Source: Sinorhizobium sojae CCBAU 05684 (GTDB lineage Bacteria; Pseudomonadota; Alphaproteobacteria; Rhizobiales; Rhizobiaceae). Taken from it: a stretch of DNA of 64,000 nt. Position numbers and translations under genes: made by a program. Below are positions 1 through 8,013 of this stretch, piece by piece. Where the stretch lies: positions 3,539,001 through 3,603,000 of the forward strand of contig NZ_CP023067.1 in the NCBI RefSeq assembly GCF_002288525.1, in the 5' to 3' direction. A model generated the notes under the pieces. That model searched no databases, was not told where the DNA came from, and saw only the letters and a list, made by a program, of their open reading frames with translations. Position 1 is the stretch's first letter. Every line of letters begins with the position of its first letter.

Positions 1-1
1 C

Positions 2-226
2 GAACCGGGCGAGCCGACGCTCGTCGAAGCCGAGCAGCGCGCCCAGGAGGAGCGCGTCAACGATGCGCGCCAGGACCCGGATGTCGCGGCGATCCTCGCG
101 CGGTTTCCCGGCGCCCGCATCACCGACGTTCGCATACGCGCGGCCGAGGAGGAGGCGGAAAGCCTTGCGCCGGCGACGGCCGAGTCCGAGGACGGAGACA
201 TCGTGCCGGGTGACGACATAGAATAG
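2..226 (+). CDS. dnaX: DNA polymerase III subunit gamma/tau, C-terminal end (partial)
   Basis: An open frame enters from the left edge and ends at TAG after 74 codons. Its tail contains [15 protein letters not shown] followed by an acidic stretch, which resembles the C-terminus of rhizobial DnaX (clamp-loader gamma/tau subunit of the replicative polymerase). The position directly ahead of ybaB and recR matches the widespread dnaX-ybaB-recR order. The ATPase and tau domains lie outside the window, so the name depends on this short tail and on synteny. Confidence 0.7.
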   Translation, partial: EPGEPTLVEAEQRAQEERVNDARQDPDVAAILARFPGARITDVRIRAAEEEAESLAPATAESEDGDIVPGDDIE

Positions 227-299
227 CGACGGCATAGGGACGCATGGCGCTTCGCGCGCCTTCACCCAAAGAGGAAATACGAGAAAACAGGAGACGACA

Positions 300-623
300 A
301 TGCGCGACATCATGGGCATGATGGGCAAGGTCAAGGAAATGCAGGAGAAGATGGAGAAGCTGCAGGCGGAGATCGCCGCGCTCGAAGTCGACGGCACCTC
401 GGGCGGGGGCCTCGTCACCGTTCGCCTCGACGGCAAGGGCCACATAAAGAGCCTGAAGATCGACCCTTCGCTCTTCAAGGAAGATGATGTCGAGATCCTC
501 GAGGATCTGGTCGTCGCTGCCCACAAGGACGCCAAGGACAAGGTCGAGGCCCTGCAGGCTGAAAAGACCCGGGAACTGACCGCAGGCCTGCCGATTCCAC
601 CCGGCATGAAGCTGCCGTTCTGA
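300..623 (+). CDS. ybaB: YbaB/EbfC family nucleoid-associated protein
   Basis: This 107-residue protein has the usual length and layout of YbaB/EbfC: an N-terminal helix rich in Met, Lys and Glu ([15 protein letters not shown]), a central beta sheet ([17 protein letters not shown]) and a C-terminal helix ending in [12 protein letters not shown]. Family members are small dimeric DNA-binding proteins of the nucleoid. The ATG at 300 follows an AGGAG element by 7-8 bases. It lies between dnaX and recR, the standard recombination/repair-linked context, and is probably cotranscribed with recR. Confidence 0.93.
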   Translation: MRDIMGMMGKVKEMQEKMEKLQAEIAALEVDGTSGGGLVTVRLDGKGHIKSLKIDPSLFKEDDVEILEDLVVAAHKDAKDKVEALQAEKTRELTAGLPIPPGMKLPF

Positions 624-672
624 TCGTAACGAGACGATTCCGTTCGTCGGCGATATGCGCTAGAAGCCTGCC

Positions 673-1278
673 ATGGCAAAGCGAGTCACCGGTCCCGAAA
701 TCGAAAAGCTCATCCAGCTCCTGGCGAAGGTGCCGGGGCTTGGCCCCCGGTCCGCCCGGCGGGCGGCGCTGCACCTCGTCAAGAAGAAGGAGCAATTGCT
801 CGGGCCGCTCGCCGAGGCGATGGGCGAGGCGCATCGCAAGGTGCGCATCTGCTCCTGCTGCGGCAATGTCGATACGATCGATCCCTGCACCGTCTGCACC
901 GATGAGCGGCGGGACCAGTCGGTGATCATCGTCGTCGAGGATGTCGCCGATCTCTGGGCGCTGGAGCGCGCCGGCGCGATGAACGCCGCCTATCACGTGC
1001 TTGGCGGCACGCTGTCGCCGCTGGACGGGATCGGGCCGGACGACCTGAATATCAAGGGTCTGGTCGACCGGGTCGCCAAGGGTGGCGTGCGCGAACTGAT
1101 CATCGCGGTCAATGCCACCGTCGAGGGCCAGACGACGGCGCATTACATCACCGACCAGTTGGATGGCATCGAGGTCAAGATCACCCGTCTTGCCCATGGT
1201 GTGCCGGTCGGCGGCGAACTCGACTATCTCGACGAAGGCACGCTGACGGCCGCGCTCAGGGCGCGCACGACGATCTGA
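673..1278 (+). CDS. recR: Recombination mediator protein RecR
   Basis: This 201-residue protein matches RecR in full. It has an N-terminal helix-hairpin-helix segment ([19 protein letters not shown]), a four-cysteine zinc finger ([16 protein letters not shown]) near residues 57-72, and a Toprim domain containing [12 protein letters not shown]. RecR works with RecF/RecO to load RecA on gapped single-stranded DNA. The gene follows ybaB by 49 bases. No key residue appears to be missing. Confidence 0.96.
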   Translation: MAKRVTGPEIEKLIQLLAKVPGLGPRSARRAALHLVKKKEQLLGPLAEAMGEAHRKVRICSCCGNVDTIDPCTVCTDERRDQSVIIVVEDVADLWALERAGAMNAAYHVLGGTLSPLDGIGPDDLNIKGLVDRVAKGGVRELIIAVNATVEGQTTAHYITDQLDGIEVKITRLAHGVPVGGELDYLDEGTLTAALRARTTI

Positions 1279-1314
1279 GTCTTCGCCAATGCTCGTCTGA
1301 TCGTGAGGAGCCCG

Positions 1315-2553
1315 ATGCTGAAATTCCTGTCCGTTCTGATCCTTTCGCTCGCGGCCTGGACCGGTTCCTGCCTTGCCGCCTCCAAGCCGGAGGTGGAAGG
1401 CCAGTTTCGCCGCTGGTTGCAGGACGAACTCTGGCCGGAAGCCGAGAGGGCCGGCATTTCCGCCAGCGCCTTCAAGGCTGCATTTCAGGCGGTTAAGCTC
1501 GATTGGGACCTGCCGGATCTCATGCCGCCCGGCTTTCCGAAGCCCAAGGAGCGCAAGCAGAGCCAGGCGGAGTTCTCCTCGCCCGGATCCTACTTTTCCG
1601 AAAAGCGGCTGCAGGGCCTGGCTGCGACCGGCCGAAGCCTCGCCTCCGCCCACGCGGCGAGCCTGAGAAAGGTCGAGAGGATCTATGGTGTCCCCGGCTC
1701 GGTCGTTCTCGCCATCTGGGGTCGTGAATCCGGCTACGGCCGGGCGAAAATACCACATCCGATCATGGACGTGCTCGCCACCAAGGCCTTCATGTCGACG
1801 CGGCCGGAGCTTTTCCGCCGCGAGCTGATCGCGGCGCTGCATATTCTCGAGAGCGGCGACGTGAAGGAATCGGACATGCGCGGCTCTTGGGCCGGCGCCA
1901 TGGGCCAGCCACAGTTCCTGCCGTCCAGTTTCCTGAAATACGCCGTCGACTTCGACGGCGACGGCCGCCGCGATATCTGGAATTCCGTGCCGGACAGCCT
2001 CGCCTCGATCGCCAACTATCTCGCCGAGAAGGGCTGGGAGAGCGGCCGTGACTGGGGGTTCGAAGTCTCGATCCCGGCCGGGATATCCTGCGCGCAAGAG
2101 GGGCCGGATCTCGCCCGTCCGATCGCCGACTGGGCCGGCATGGGCATCACCCGCGTCTCGGGCAAGCCTTTTCCGGCGGCTGAGCGCTCCGCTTCCGGCA
2201 TGATGCTGGTGCCCGCCGGCAGGCATGGCCCGAGCTTCGTGGTGACGCCGAATTTCTACGTCATCAAGGAATACAACAATTCTGATCTTTACGCGCTGTT
2301 CATCGGCAACCTCGCCGACCGGATCGCCTCGGGCAGCGGCGCCTTCCGTGCCGAGTGGGGCAATGTCGGCAAGATGCTGCGCTCCGACGTGCTCGGCATG
2401 CAAAAAGCGCTTGTCGCAGTCGGCTACGATGTCGGCAAGGTGGACGGGCTGCCGGGCTACAAGACCCGCCGCTCGCTCGGCGACTGGCAGGCGAAGAACG
2501 GCATCGCACCGACCTGCTTTCCGGACGCTTCATTGAAGGCGAAGCTGCGGTGA
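1315..2553 (+). CDS. Lytic murein transglycosylase, MltB/SLT_2 type with C-terminal peptidoglycan-binding domain
   Basis: I chose the ATG at 1315 over an upstream GTG at 1303: GAGG lies about 8 bases before it, and it opens a clean signal peptide (MLKFLSVLILSLAAWTGS, then CLAAS). The 412-residue mature exoenzyme carries the SLT_2 catalytic motif IWGRESGYGR (Glu138 likely catalytic), the downstream SWAGAMGQPQFLPSSF block, and a PG_binding_1-like C-terminus (LGMQKALVAVGYDVGKVDGL). It should cleave peptidoglycan glycan strands to 1,6-anhydromuropeptides in the periplasm. The Cys near the signal cleavage site does not sit in a convincing lipobox. Confidence 0.9.
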   Translation: MLKFLSVLILSLAAWTGSCLAASKPEVEGQFRRWLQDELWPEAERAGISASAFKAAFQAVKLDWDLPDLMPPGFPKPKERKQSQAEFSSPGSYFSEKRLQGLAATGRSLASAHAASLRKVERIYGVPGSVVLAIWGRESGYGRAKIPHPIMDVLATKAFMSTRPELFRRELIAALHILESGDVKESDMRGSWAGAMGQPQFLPSSFLKYAVDFDGDGRRDIWNSVPDSLASIANYLAEKGWESGRDWGFEVSIPAGISCAQEGPDLARPIADWAGMGITRVSGKPFPAAERSASGMMLVPAGRHGPSFVVTPNFYVIKEYNNSDLYALFIGNLADRIASGSGAFRAEWGNVGKMLRSDVLGMQKALVAVGYDVGKVDGLPGYKTRRSLGDWQAKNGIAPTCFPDASLKAKLR

Positions 2554-2726
2554 TCCTGGGACTAAACATCGCGGCTTCGTAAGGTGCAATGCTCACCTGA
2601 CGATCGCCGTGCATCGGGTCCGGAGCGCGACGCCTGCCAGGTGGCTGCGTGTGCTAAAAGCGCCGAAAGCTGGGCGCCAGGTTGTTTGCGGAGGGTCGGG
2701 AGGAGCCACTCGCATGGCAAGTCGCG

Positions 2727-2801
2727 TCAGAAAACGAACATGTAAAGCAGGATAATGACGATCAGGGGAACACCCATCAGCCAGAGAATGATACCTTTCA
2801 T
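2727..2801 (-). CDS. 24-residue putative membrane micro-protein
   Basis: On the minus strand an ATG at 2801 opens MKGIILWLMGVPLIVIILLY followed by MFVF and TGA. The product is almost entirely one hydrophobic helix with a positively charged N-terminus, as in bacterial small membrane proteins. A weak TTAGG-like ribosome site precedes it. It is the only coding candidate I see in the 480-base gap between the transglycosylase and the MFS gene. I recall very similar tiny proteins in rhizobial genomes but cannot verify this. Function unknown. Confidence 0.5.
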   Translation of the reverse strand: MKGIILWLMGVPLIVIILLYMFVF

Positions 2802-3033
2802 TGCCTAATTCCATGTTGTTGGCGTTGAGGCGGTAACGCGGGGAGGGCGAATCCGTTCCCGCCGGCGCCGTCCTTGCAGCAAAACTGCGGCCTCGACCTT
2901 CTCCGCTAAATCGAGAGCGTTGCCTCTTCGCGGGACTTTCGTGTCTTTGATGACCTTGCGCCTCTGCTCGTCCGCCGGCTTGTGCTCGCGTTTTCGCGCC
3001 GTATTATCAGGCGTCAGACTTTCGTGTCCGCCC
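2802..3033. other. Intergenic, no clear gene
   Basis: Apart from two short copies of GACTTTCGTGTC near 2935 and 3018 I see no gene, terminator or RIME copy. The stretch probably holds the promoter of the micro-ORF and the 3' end of the converging MFS gene transcript. Confidence 0.4.
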
Positions 3034-4662
3034 TCAATGCATCTCGACCGGCCGCTTGTAGCGCTCGTAGTGCTCGGGAACGATGGTCTGGCGTTCGATC
3101 ATGCGGTGGACGCGAGGCGGCTTCTCGCCTCGGTGAAGCTCGGTTAGCCTGTCGCCGACGGCGGCGTCGGCCTGGGTGCGGCGCTGGTTGTGGCGGACAT
3201 ATTCGACCCAGGTCGGCACGTGGTAGGTCTCGGTCCAGGTCGTTGGGTTTTCGAGGTCGCGCATCAGCGCCCAGTGACCGGCGCCGTCGCGGATGCGGAT
3301 GCGGCGCCGCTCCGCCATCGTCTTCAGGAATTCGGGAATGTCCGCTTCGGCGATCTCGTAGTCGATCATCACCACGATCGGGCCGCTGCGAGGCTTCAGG
3401 TCGAGCGCGAGCAGCGGCTCGTTGAAGCGGTTGAGCGGATCGAGGTTCAGCGATGTGAATTCCGGCAGCGCGAAGCGCAGGCCGATGGCGATGCCCGCGA
3501 GCATGAGCAGGCAGGAGCCGATCAGCGCGTCGGCGGCGCCGTATTCCTCTGCCGCCACGCCCCAGAGCCAGCTGCCGCCGGCAATGCCACCGAAAGTCGC
3601 CGTCTGATAGAGCGAGAGCGCCCGGCCGACCACCCAGCGCGGCGTCGAGAGTTGGACCGTCGTGTTGAAGAGCGACAGTGCCAGTACCCAGCAGGCGCCG
3701 GCGACGGTGAGCACGAGCGAGGTCAGCCAGGCGGCGGAGCTCAGCGCGGTGACGATCGCGCTCAAGGCGAAGCCGGCGAAGGCGCAGCGCACGATGGTTT
3801 CGCTCGTTAAATGTTCCCGGAGCCGCGCGCTCAGCAGCGCGCCGCCGATCGCCCCGAGACCGAAAGCGCCTAGCATGATGCCGAAGGTAAGCGGTCCGCC
3901 GTCGACGAGGTCGCGCGCCACCAGCGGCAGGAGCGCTAGGAGGGCGCTCGCCGAAAGGCCGAAAGCAAAGCCGCGCAGCAGCACCTTGCCGATATTGGGC
4001 GACATCGCCACGTAACGAAGGCCGCCGAATACCGCCCGTCCGAGTGCCTCCCGCGGCAGCCTGCTCTCCTGGACGACCGGTCGCCAGCGAAAGAGCGCCA
4101 AGAGAAGCGCCACATAGCTGAGCGTATTGGCGGCGAATGCGGCTGCCGCTCCGGCGGCGGCGACGATGGCGCCGCCGATCGCCGGCCCGACGCTGCGGGT
4201 GATGTTGAATCCAACGCTGTTCAGGGTGACGGCCGCCGGCAGGTCGTCCCGCGGGACCAGGTCGCCGATCGAGGCCTGCCAGGACGGATTGTTGAGCGCC
4301 GTGCCGCAGCCGATCAGGAAGGTGAAGAGGAGCAGCAGCCAAGGCGTGATGAGGCCGAAATAGGCCGAGGCCGTCAGCGCCGCCGACACCGCGAGCATGA
4401 AGCCCTGGGCGACCAACATGATACGGCGGCGGTCGAAATTGTCGGCGAGCGCGCCGGAGAGGAGCGAGAAGAGCATGATCGGCAGCGAGGTCGATGCCTG
4501 CACTAGCGCCACCATGTTGACCGATTGGGAGATGGAGGTCATCAGCCAGGCAGCGCCGACCGCCTGTATGAGCCCGCCGAGATTGGAGGCGAGGCTGGCG
4601 ATCCAGATGGTGCGGAACGTATCGTGCCTGAAGGGCGTAAGCGGCGATATGCGGTTCGTCAC
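3034..4662 (-). CDS. MFS_3 (EntS-like) transporter with soluble C-terminal domain
   Basis: This 542-residue protein begins FRHDTFRTIWIASLASNLGG, a typical MFS_3 (DUF894/EntS) start, and shows about 12 hydrophobic segments through roughly residue 415. The segment LADNFDRRRIMLVAQGF is the loop 2-3 signature. A hydrophilic tail of about 120 residues follows (VVMIDYEIAEADIPEFLKTM ... WALMRDLENPTTWTETYHVP), similar to the ABM-like domain often fused to these exporters. A role in export of a small molecule or siderophore is inferred from the family; the substrate is unknown. It stands alone, facing away from the rimP operon. Confidence 0.85.
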   Translation of the reverse strand: MTNRISPLTPFRHDTFRTIWIASLASNLGGLIQAVGAAWLMTSISQSVNMVALVQASTSLPIMLFSLLSGALADNFDRRRIMLVAQGFMLAVSAALTASAYFGLITPWLLLLFTFLIGCGTALNNPSWQASIGDLVPRDDLPAAVTLNSVGFNITRSVGPAIGGAIVAAAGAAAAFAANTLSYVALLLALFRWRPVVQESRLPREALGRAVFGGLRYVAMSPNIGKVLLRGFAFGLSASALLALLPLVARDLVDGGPLTFGIMLGAFGLGAIGGALLSARLREHLTSETIVRCAFAGFALSAIVTALSSAAWLTSLVLTVAGACWVLALSLFNTTVQLSTPRWVVGRALSLYQTATFGGIAGGSWLWGVAAEEYGAADALIGSCLLMLAGIAIGLRFALPEFTSLNLDPLNRFNEPLLALDLKPRSGPIVVMIDYEIAEADIPEFLKTMAERRRIRIRDGAGHWALMRDLENPTTWTETYHVPTWVEYVRHNQRRTQADAAVGDRLTELHRGEKPPRVHRMIERQTIVPEHYERYKRPVEMH

Positions 4663-4805
4663 CTCGTAATCTCTTCCATTTGATAGTGAACCGGGGAGGC
4701 GCCTTCGTTATACGCTCTGAAGCGCGATCCGCCAGCCGCTGAAACTTGCCCTACAGGGCCGGACCGCCGCTGTGTGCGGAATTGGCGCTGCTTTGGGCGC
4801 TACCC

Positions 4806-4834
4806 TTGCAATCTCCGGCAAGGAAGCGTATATC
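4806..4834 (+). promoter_or_regulatory. Candidate sigma70 promoter of the rimP-nusA-infB operon
   Basis: TTGCAA (4806-4811) and TATATC (4829-4834) are separated by exactly 17 bases, giving a predicted start near 4841. That places the intrinsic terminator at 4861-4893 inside the leader RNA, about 80 bases ahead of rimP. No other good promoter is seen between the divergent MFS gene and rimP. Confidence 0.6.
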
Positions 4835-4860
4835 AGCCTCAAATTCTTGATCGGTAGATG

Positions 4861-4893
4861 AAGAGTGGGCTCCGTCAGGACCCGCTCTTTTTT
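4861..4893 (+). terminator. Leader terminator (putative attenuator) upstream of rimP
   Basis: A 9-bp arm AAGAGTGGG (4861-4869) pairs with CCCGCTCTT (4881-4889) with one G-U pair. After one bulged C the stem continues TCC/GGA and closes on a GTCA loop. Six T residues follow (4888-4893). It is a strong Rho-independent terminator in the sense direction, 28 bases before the rimP start and downstream of the likely promoter, so it would act on the operon's own leader. Confidence 0.8.
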
Positions 4894-4921
4894 ATTAGCC
4901 GATCCGATGAGGAGATGATCG

Positions 4922-5539
4922 TTGTCCGATAGCGCATCGGCTGAATATGCAAATGAACCGCGGCTGATCATGGAAACCGGCCTGGACCGACGCGTTGCCG
5001 ATATCATCGAGCCCGTACTGGTGCAGATGGGCTTCCGGCTTGTGCGCGTGCGACTCTCCGGCCAGAATGGGCTGACGCTGCAGATCATGACGGAACGCAA
5101 CGACGGCACGATGACCGTCGAGGATTGCGAAGAGGTCTCCAAGGCGATCTCGCCGGTTCTCGATGTGGAGGATCCCATCGACAAGGCATATCATCTCGAA
5201 GTGTCGTCGCCGGGCATCGACCGGCCGATGGTGCGCAAGTCCGACTTTATCCGCTGGCAGGGCCATCTGATGAAGTGCGAGACTTCGGTCATGGTCGACG
5301 GGCGCAAGCGTTTCCGCGGCAAGATCGTGTCGGTGGACGAGGAGGGTTTCCGCCTCGAACGCGACCAGCCCGCCTATGGCGAGGACGCAGCAGTCGCAAT
5401 TCCGTTCACCGCCCTTTCTGAAGCGCGGCTGATCCTGACCGACGAACTCATTCGCGATGCGCTGACGGCTGACAAGAAGGCGAAGGCAGCGCGCGCCGCC
5501 AACGAAAATTTCGAAGACGAAGACAAACCTATCGAATGA
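4922..5539 (+). CDS. rimP: Ribosome maturation factor RimP
   Basis: This 205-residue protein carries the RimP features: [20 protein letters not shown] at the start, [20 protein letters not shown] and [14 protein letters not shown] in the middle, and a C-terminal SH3-like domain. RimP assists 30S subunit assembly. The start is a TTG at 4922 because GAGGAG lies about 8 bases upstream; the next in-frame ATG (4970) has no such site. It is the first gene of the rimP-nusA-infB operon, and its leader contains a terminator, so expression may be attenuated. Confidence 0.93.
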   Translation: MSDSASAEYANEPRLIMETGLDRRVADIIEPVLVQMGFRLVRVRLSGQNGLTLQIMTERNDGTMTVEDCEEVSKAISPVLDVEDPIDKAYHLEVSSPGIDRPMVRKSDFIRWQGHLMKCETSVMVDGRKRFRGKIVSVDEEGFRLERDQPAYGEDAAVAIPFTALSEARLILTDELIRDALTADKKAKAARAANENFEDEDKPIE

Positions 5540-5584
5540 GGCAGGGCGCTCTTTGAGGCTCCTGCAACCAGACGGAGACAAGAC

Positions 5585-7195
5585 ATGGCAGTCAGTGCTA
5601 ACCGGCTCGAACTTCTGCAGATCGCAGATGCTGTGGCACGCGAAAAGGTGATCGACCGCGAGATCGTTCTGGCCGCGATGGCAGATGCGATCCAGAAGGC
5701 GGCGCGCTCGCGCTACGGCTCGGAATCGAACATCCGCGCCGACATCAATCCGAAGACCGGTGAAATTCGTCTCCAGCGTCTTCTCGAAGTGGTCGAGCAT
5801 GCGGAGGACTATTCAACCCAGATCCCGCTCGAGTTGGCGCGCGACCGCAACCCGGACGCCAAGCTCGGTGATTTCATCGCCGATCCGCTGCCGCCCATGG
5901 ATTTCGGCCGCATCGCTGCGCAGTCGGCCAAGCAGGTGATCGTACAGAAGGTCCGCGAGGCCGAGCGCGATCGCCAGTATGAAGAATTCAAGGACCGTGT
6001 CGGCGAGATCGTCAACGGCACCGTCAAGCGCGTCGAATACGGCAACGTCATCGTCGACCTCGGCCGGGGCGAGGGCATTATCCGCCGCGACGAGATGATC
6101 CCGCGCGAAGCCATGCGCTATGGCGATCGCGTGCGCGCCTTCGTCTACGACGTGCGCCGCGAGCAGCGTGGCCCGCAGATCTTCCTGTCGCGCACGCATC
6201 CGCAGTTCATGGTCAAGCTGTTCACCATGGAAGTGCCGGAAATCTACGACGGCATCATCCAGATCAAGTCGGTTGCCCGCGATCCCGGTTCGCGCGCCAA
6301 GATCGCCGTCGTCTCGAACGATTCGTCGATCGATCCGGTCGGCGCCTGCGTGGGTATGCGCGGTTCGCGCGTCCAGGCGGTCGTCGGCGAGCTCCAGGGC
6401 GAAAAGATCGACATCATCCCGTGGTCGCCGGATCCGGCATCCTTCATCGTCAATGCCCTGCAGCCGGCGGAAGTGACCAAGGTCGTCCTAGACGAGGACG
6501 CAGAGCGCATCGAGGTCGTGGTTCCGGACGAGCAGCTCTCGCTCGCCATCGGCCGCCGCGGCCAGAATGTCCGCCTCGCTTCGCAGCTCACCGGCTGGGA
6601 CATCGACATCCTCACCGAGCAGGAGGAGAGCGAGCGCCGCCAGAAGGAATTCAACGAGCGCACGGCGCTCTTCATGGATGCGCTCGACGTCGACGAGATG
6701 GTCGGCCAGGTGCTCGCCTCCGAGGGCTTCGCCGAGGTCGAGGAACTCGCCTATGTCGATCTCGACGAGATTTCCTCGATCGACGGCTTCGACGAGGAAA
6801 CCGCGACGGAAATTCAGACCCGCGCCCGCGAATATCTGGAAAAGATCGAGGCCGAAATGGATGCCAAGCGCAAGGAGCTCGGCGTCTCCGATGATCTGCG
6901 CCAGATCAACGGCCTCACCAGCCAGATGCTGGTGGCACTCGGTGAGGAAGACATCAAGACGGTGGAGGATTTTGCCGGCTGCGCCGCCGACGACCTCATC
7001 GGCTGGACGGAGCGCAAGGACGGCGAGACCAAGCGTTTCGAGGGCATCTTCTCGAAACTCGATGTCACGCGTGAAGAGGCTGAGGCGATGATCGTCCAGG
7101 CCCGTCTGGCGGCCGGCTGGATCACCGAAGAGGACCTGGCCAGGGATGTGGACGAGCCGATCGAAGTCGCCGAAGGCGCCGAGCAGGATGCCTGA
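5585..7195 (+). CDS. nusA: Transcription termination/antitermination factor NusA
   Basis: This 536-residue protein has the full NusA order: an RNA-polymerase-binding N-terminal domain (about 1-130), an S1 domain containing [20 protein letters not shown], two KH domains ([19 protein letters not shown] and [20 protein letters not shown]), and a C-terminal part with helix-hairpin-helix/acidic repeat character. It binds elongating RNA polymerase and modulates pausing and termination. It follows rimP by 45 bases with GGAGACAAGAC ahead of the ATG. NusA could act on the terminator in its own operon leader, but that is inference. Confidence 0.97.
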   Translation: MAVSANRLELLQIADAVAREKVIDREIVLAAMADAIQKAARSRYGSESNIRADINPKTGEIRLQRLLEVVEHAEDYSTQIPLELARDRNPDAKLGDFIADPLPPMDFGRIAAQSAKQVIVQKVREAERDRQYEEFKDRVGEIVNGTVKRVEYGNVIVDLGRGEGIIRRDEMIPREAMRYGDRVRAFVYDVRREQRGPQIFLSRTHPQFMVKLFTMEVPEIYDGIIQIKSVARDPGSRAKIAVVSNDSSIDPVGACVGMRGSRVQAVVGELQGEKIDIIPWSPDPASFIVNALQPAEVTKVVLDEDAERIEVVVPDEQLSLAIGRRGQNVRLASQLTGWDIDILTEQEESERRQKEFNERTALFMDALDVDEMVGQVLASEGFAEVEELAYVDLDEISSIDGFDEETATEIQTRAREYLEKIEAEMDAKRKELGVSDDLRQINGLTSQMLVALGEEDIKTVEDFAGCAADDLIGWTERKDGETKRFEGIFSKLDVTREEAEAMIVQARLAAGWITEEDLARDVDEPIEVAEGAEQDA

Positions 7196-7200
7196 ACCCG

Positions 7201-7908
7201 ATGACCGCAGCAACCGAGGCCGAGATTCAGCCCTTGGACATTCTGCCCTCGGATAGTGGGCCGAAGGATCGGAGCGACAGCAGCCGGACCTGCATCGTCA
7301 CGCGCGAGAGCGGTTCGCCGGAGGCGCTGATCCGCTTCGTCGCCGGTCCGGATGGTCGTGTCGTCCCGGATTTGAAGCGGCAGCTTCCGGGGCGCGGTTG
7401 CTGGGTCAAGGCGGAGCGGCATCACGTCGAGAAGGCCGTGGCGAAGAAGCTCTTCGCCCGGGCCCTTCGGGCCGATGTCAAGGCCGATGGGGCCTTGGCG
7501 GACGAAGTCGAAAGGCTGCTCGCCGAGCAGCTCGCCGGCATGATGAACATGGCGCGCAAGGCCGGCCAGTTCGTCACCGGCGCGACGAAGACGGAACAGG
7601 CCGTGCGTGGGCTCGCGGCACTTGGCGTCTTCCACGCGATCGATGCGGCCGCCGACGGCGTCCGCAAGGTCGACCAGGCGCGCAAGGCAATGAGCTTCGT
7701 CAGCGAGGACGAAACGGAAATACCAGCATTCCGCCCCTTCACGGTGGCGGAAATGGAGGGCCTTTTGGGAAGTAATGCTTTTATCCATGCCGCAGCGCTT
7801 GCAGGGCAGGCGGGTGAAGGTGTAGTGAAGCGCGCAATGATGCTCGAAAAGTACCGAGGATCCGTCCCGGTCCGGGCCGAAGGCGGCGCTGGCAAGCCAC
7901 GGCGATGA
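7201..7908 (+). CDS. RNA-binding protein: YlxR (DUF448) domain fused to L7Ae-like domain
   Basis: This 235-residue protein begins 5 bases after nusA. The N-terminal half carries the YlxR signature RTCIVTRESGSPEALIRF and LPGRGCWVKAE. The second half (from about residue 110, MMNMARKAGQFVTGATKTEQ) resembles an L7Ae/L30e/YlxQ-type RNA-binding fold. In Gram-positive bacteria ylxR and ylxQ are separate genes between nusA and infB; here one polypeptide occupies the same place. A role in RNA or ribosome metabolism is inferred from context. The tail is basic and probably flexible. Confidence 0.88.
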   Translation: MTAATEAEIQPLDILPSDSGPKDRSDSSRTCIVTRESGSPEALIRFVAGPDGRVVPDLKRQLPGRGCWVKAERHHVEKAVAKKLFARALRADVKADGALADEVERLLAEQLAGMMNMARKAGQFVTGATKTEQAVRGLAALGVFHAIDAAADGVRKVDQARKAMSFVSEDETEIPAFRPFTVAEMEGLLGSNAFIHAAALAGQAGEGVVKRAMMLEKYRGSVPVRAEGGAGKPRR

Positions 7909-8013
7909 TACGCGTCACCGGTCAAGGCCGGCATAGCGAGCGCTGTTTTAGACAATTGGAAAGACGGGGTCAGGTGATACGCATCCGGCCCTGATCGCTA
8001 GGAACGGAACGGA

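Noticed and set aside
475-2403. 642-residue minus-strand open frame opposite recR and the transglycosylase
   Set aside because: It is a shadow of high-GC codon bias; the sense strand encodes two clear genes with motifs, and the frame shows no recognisable domain.
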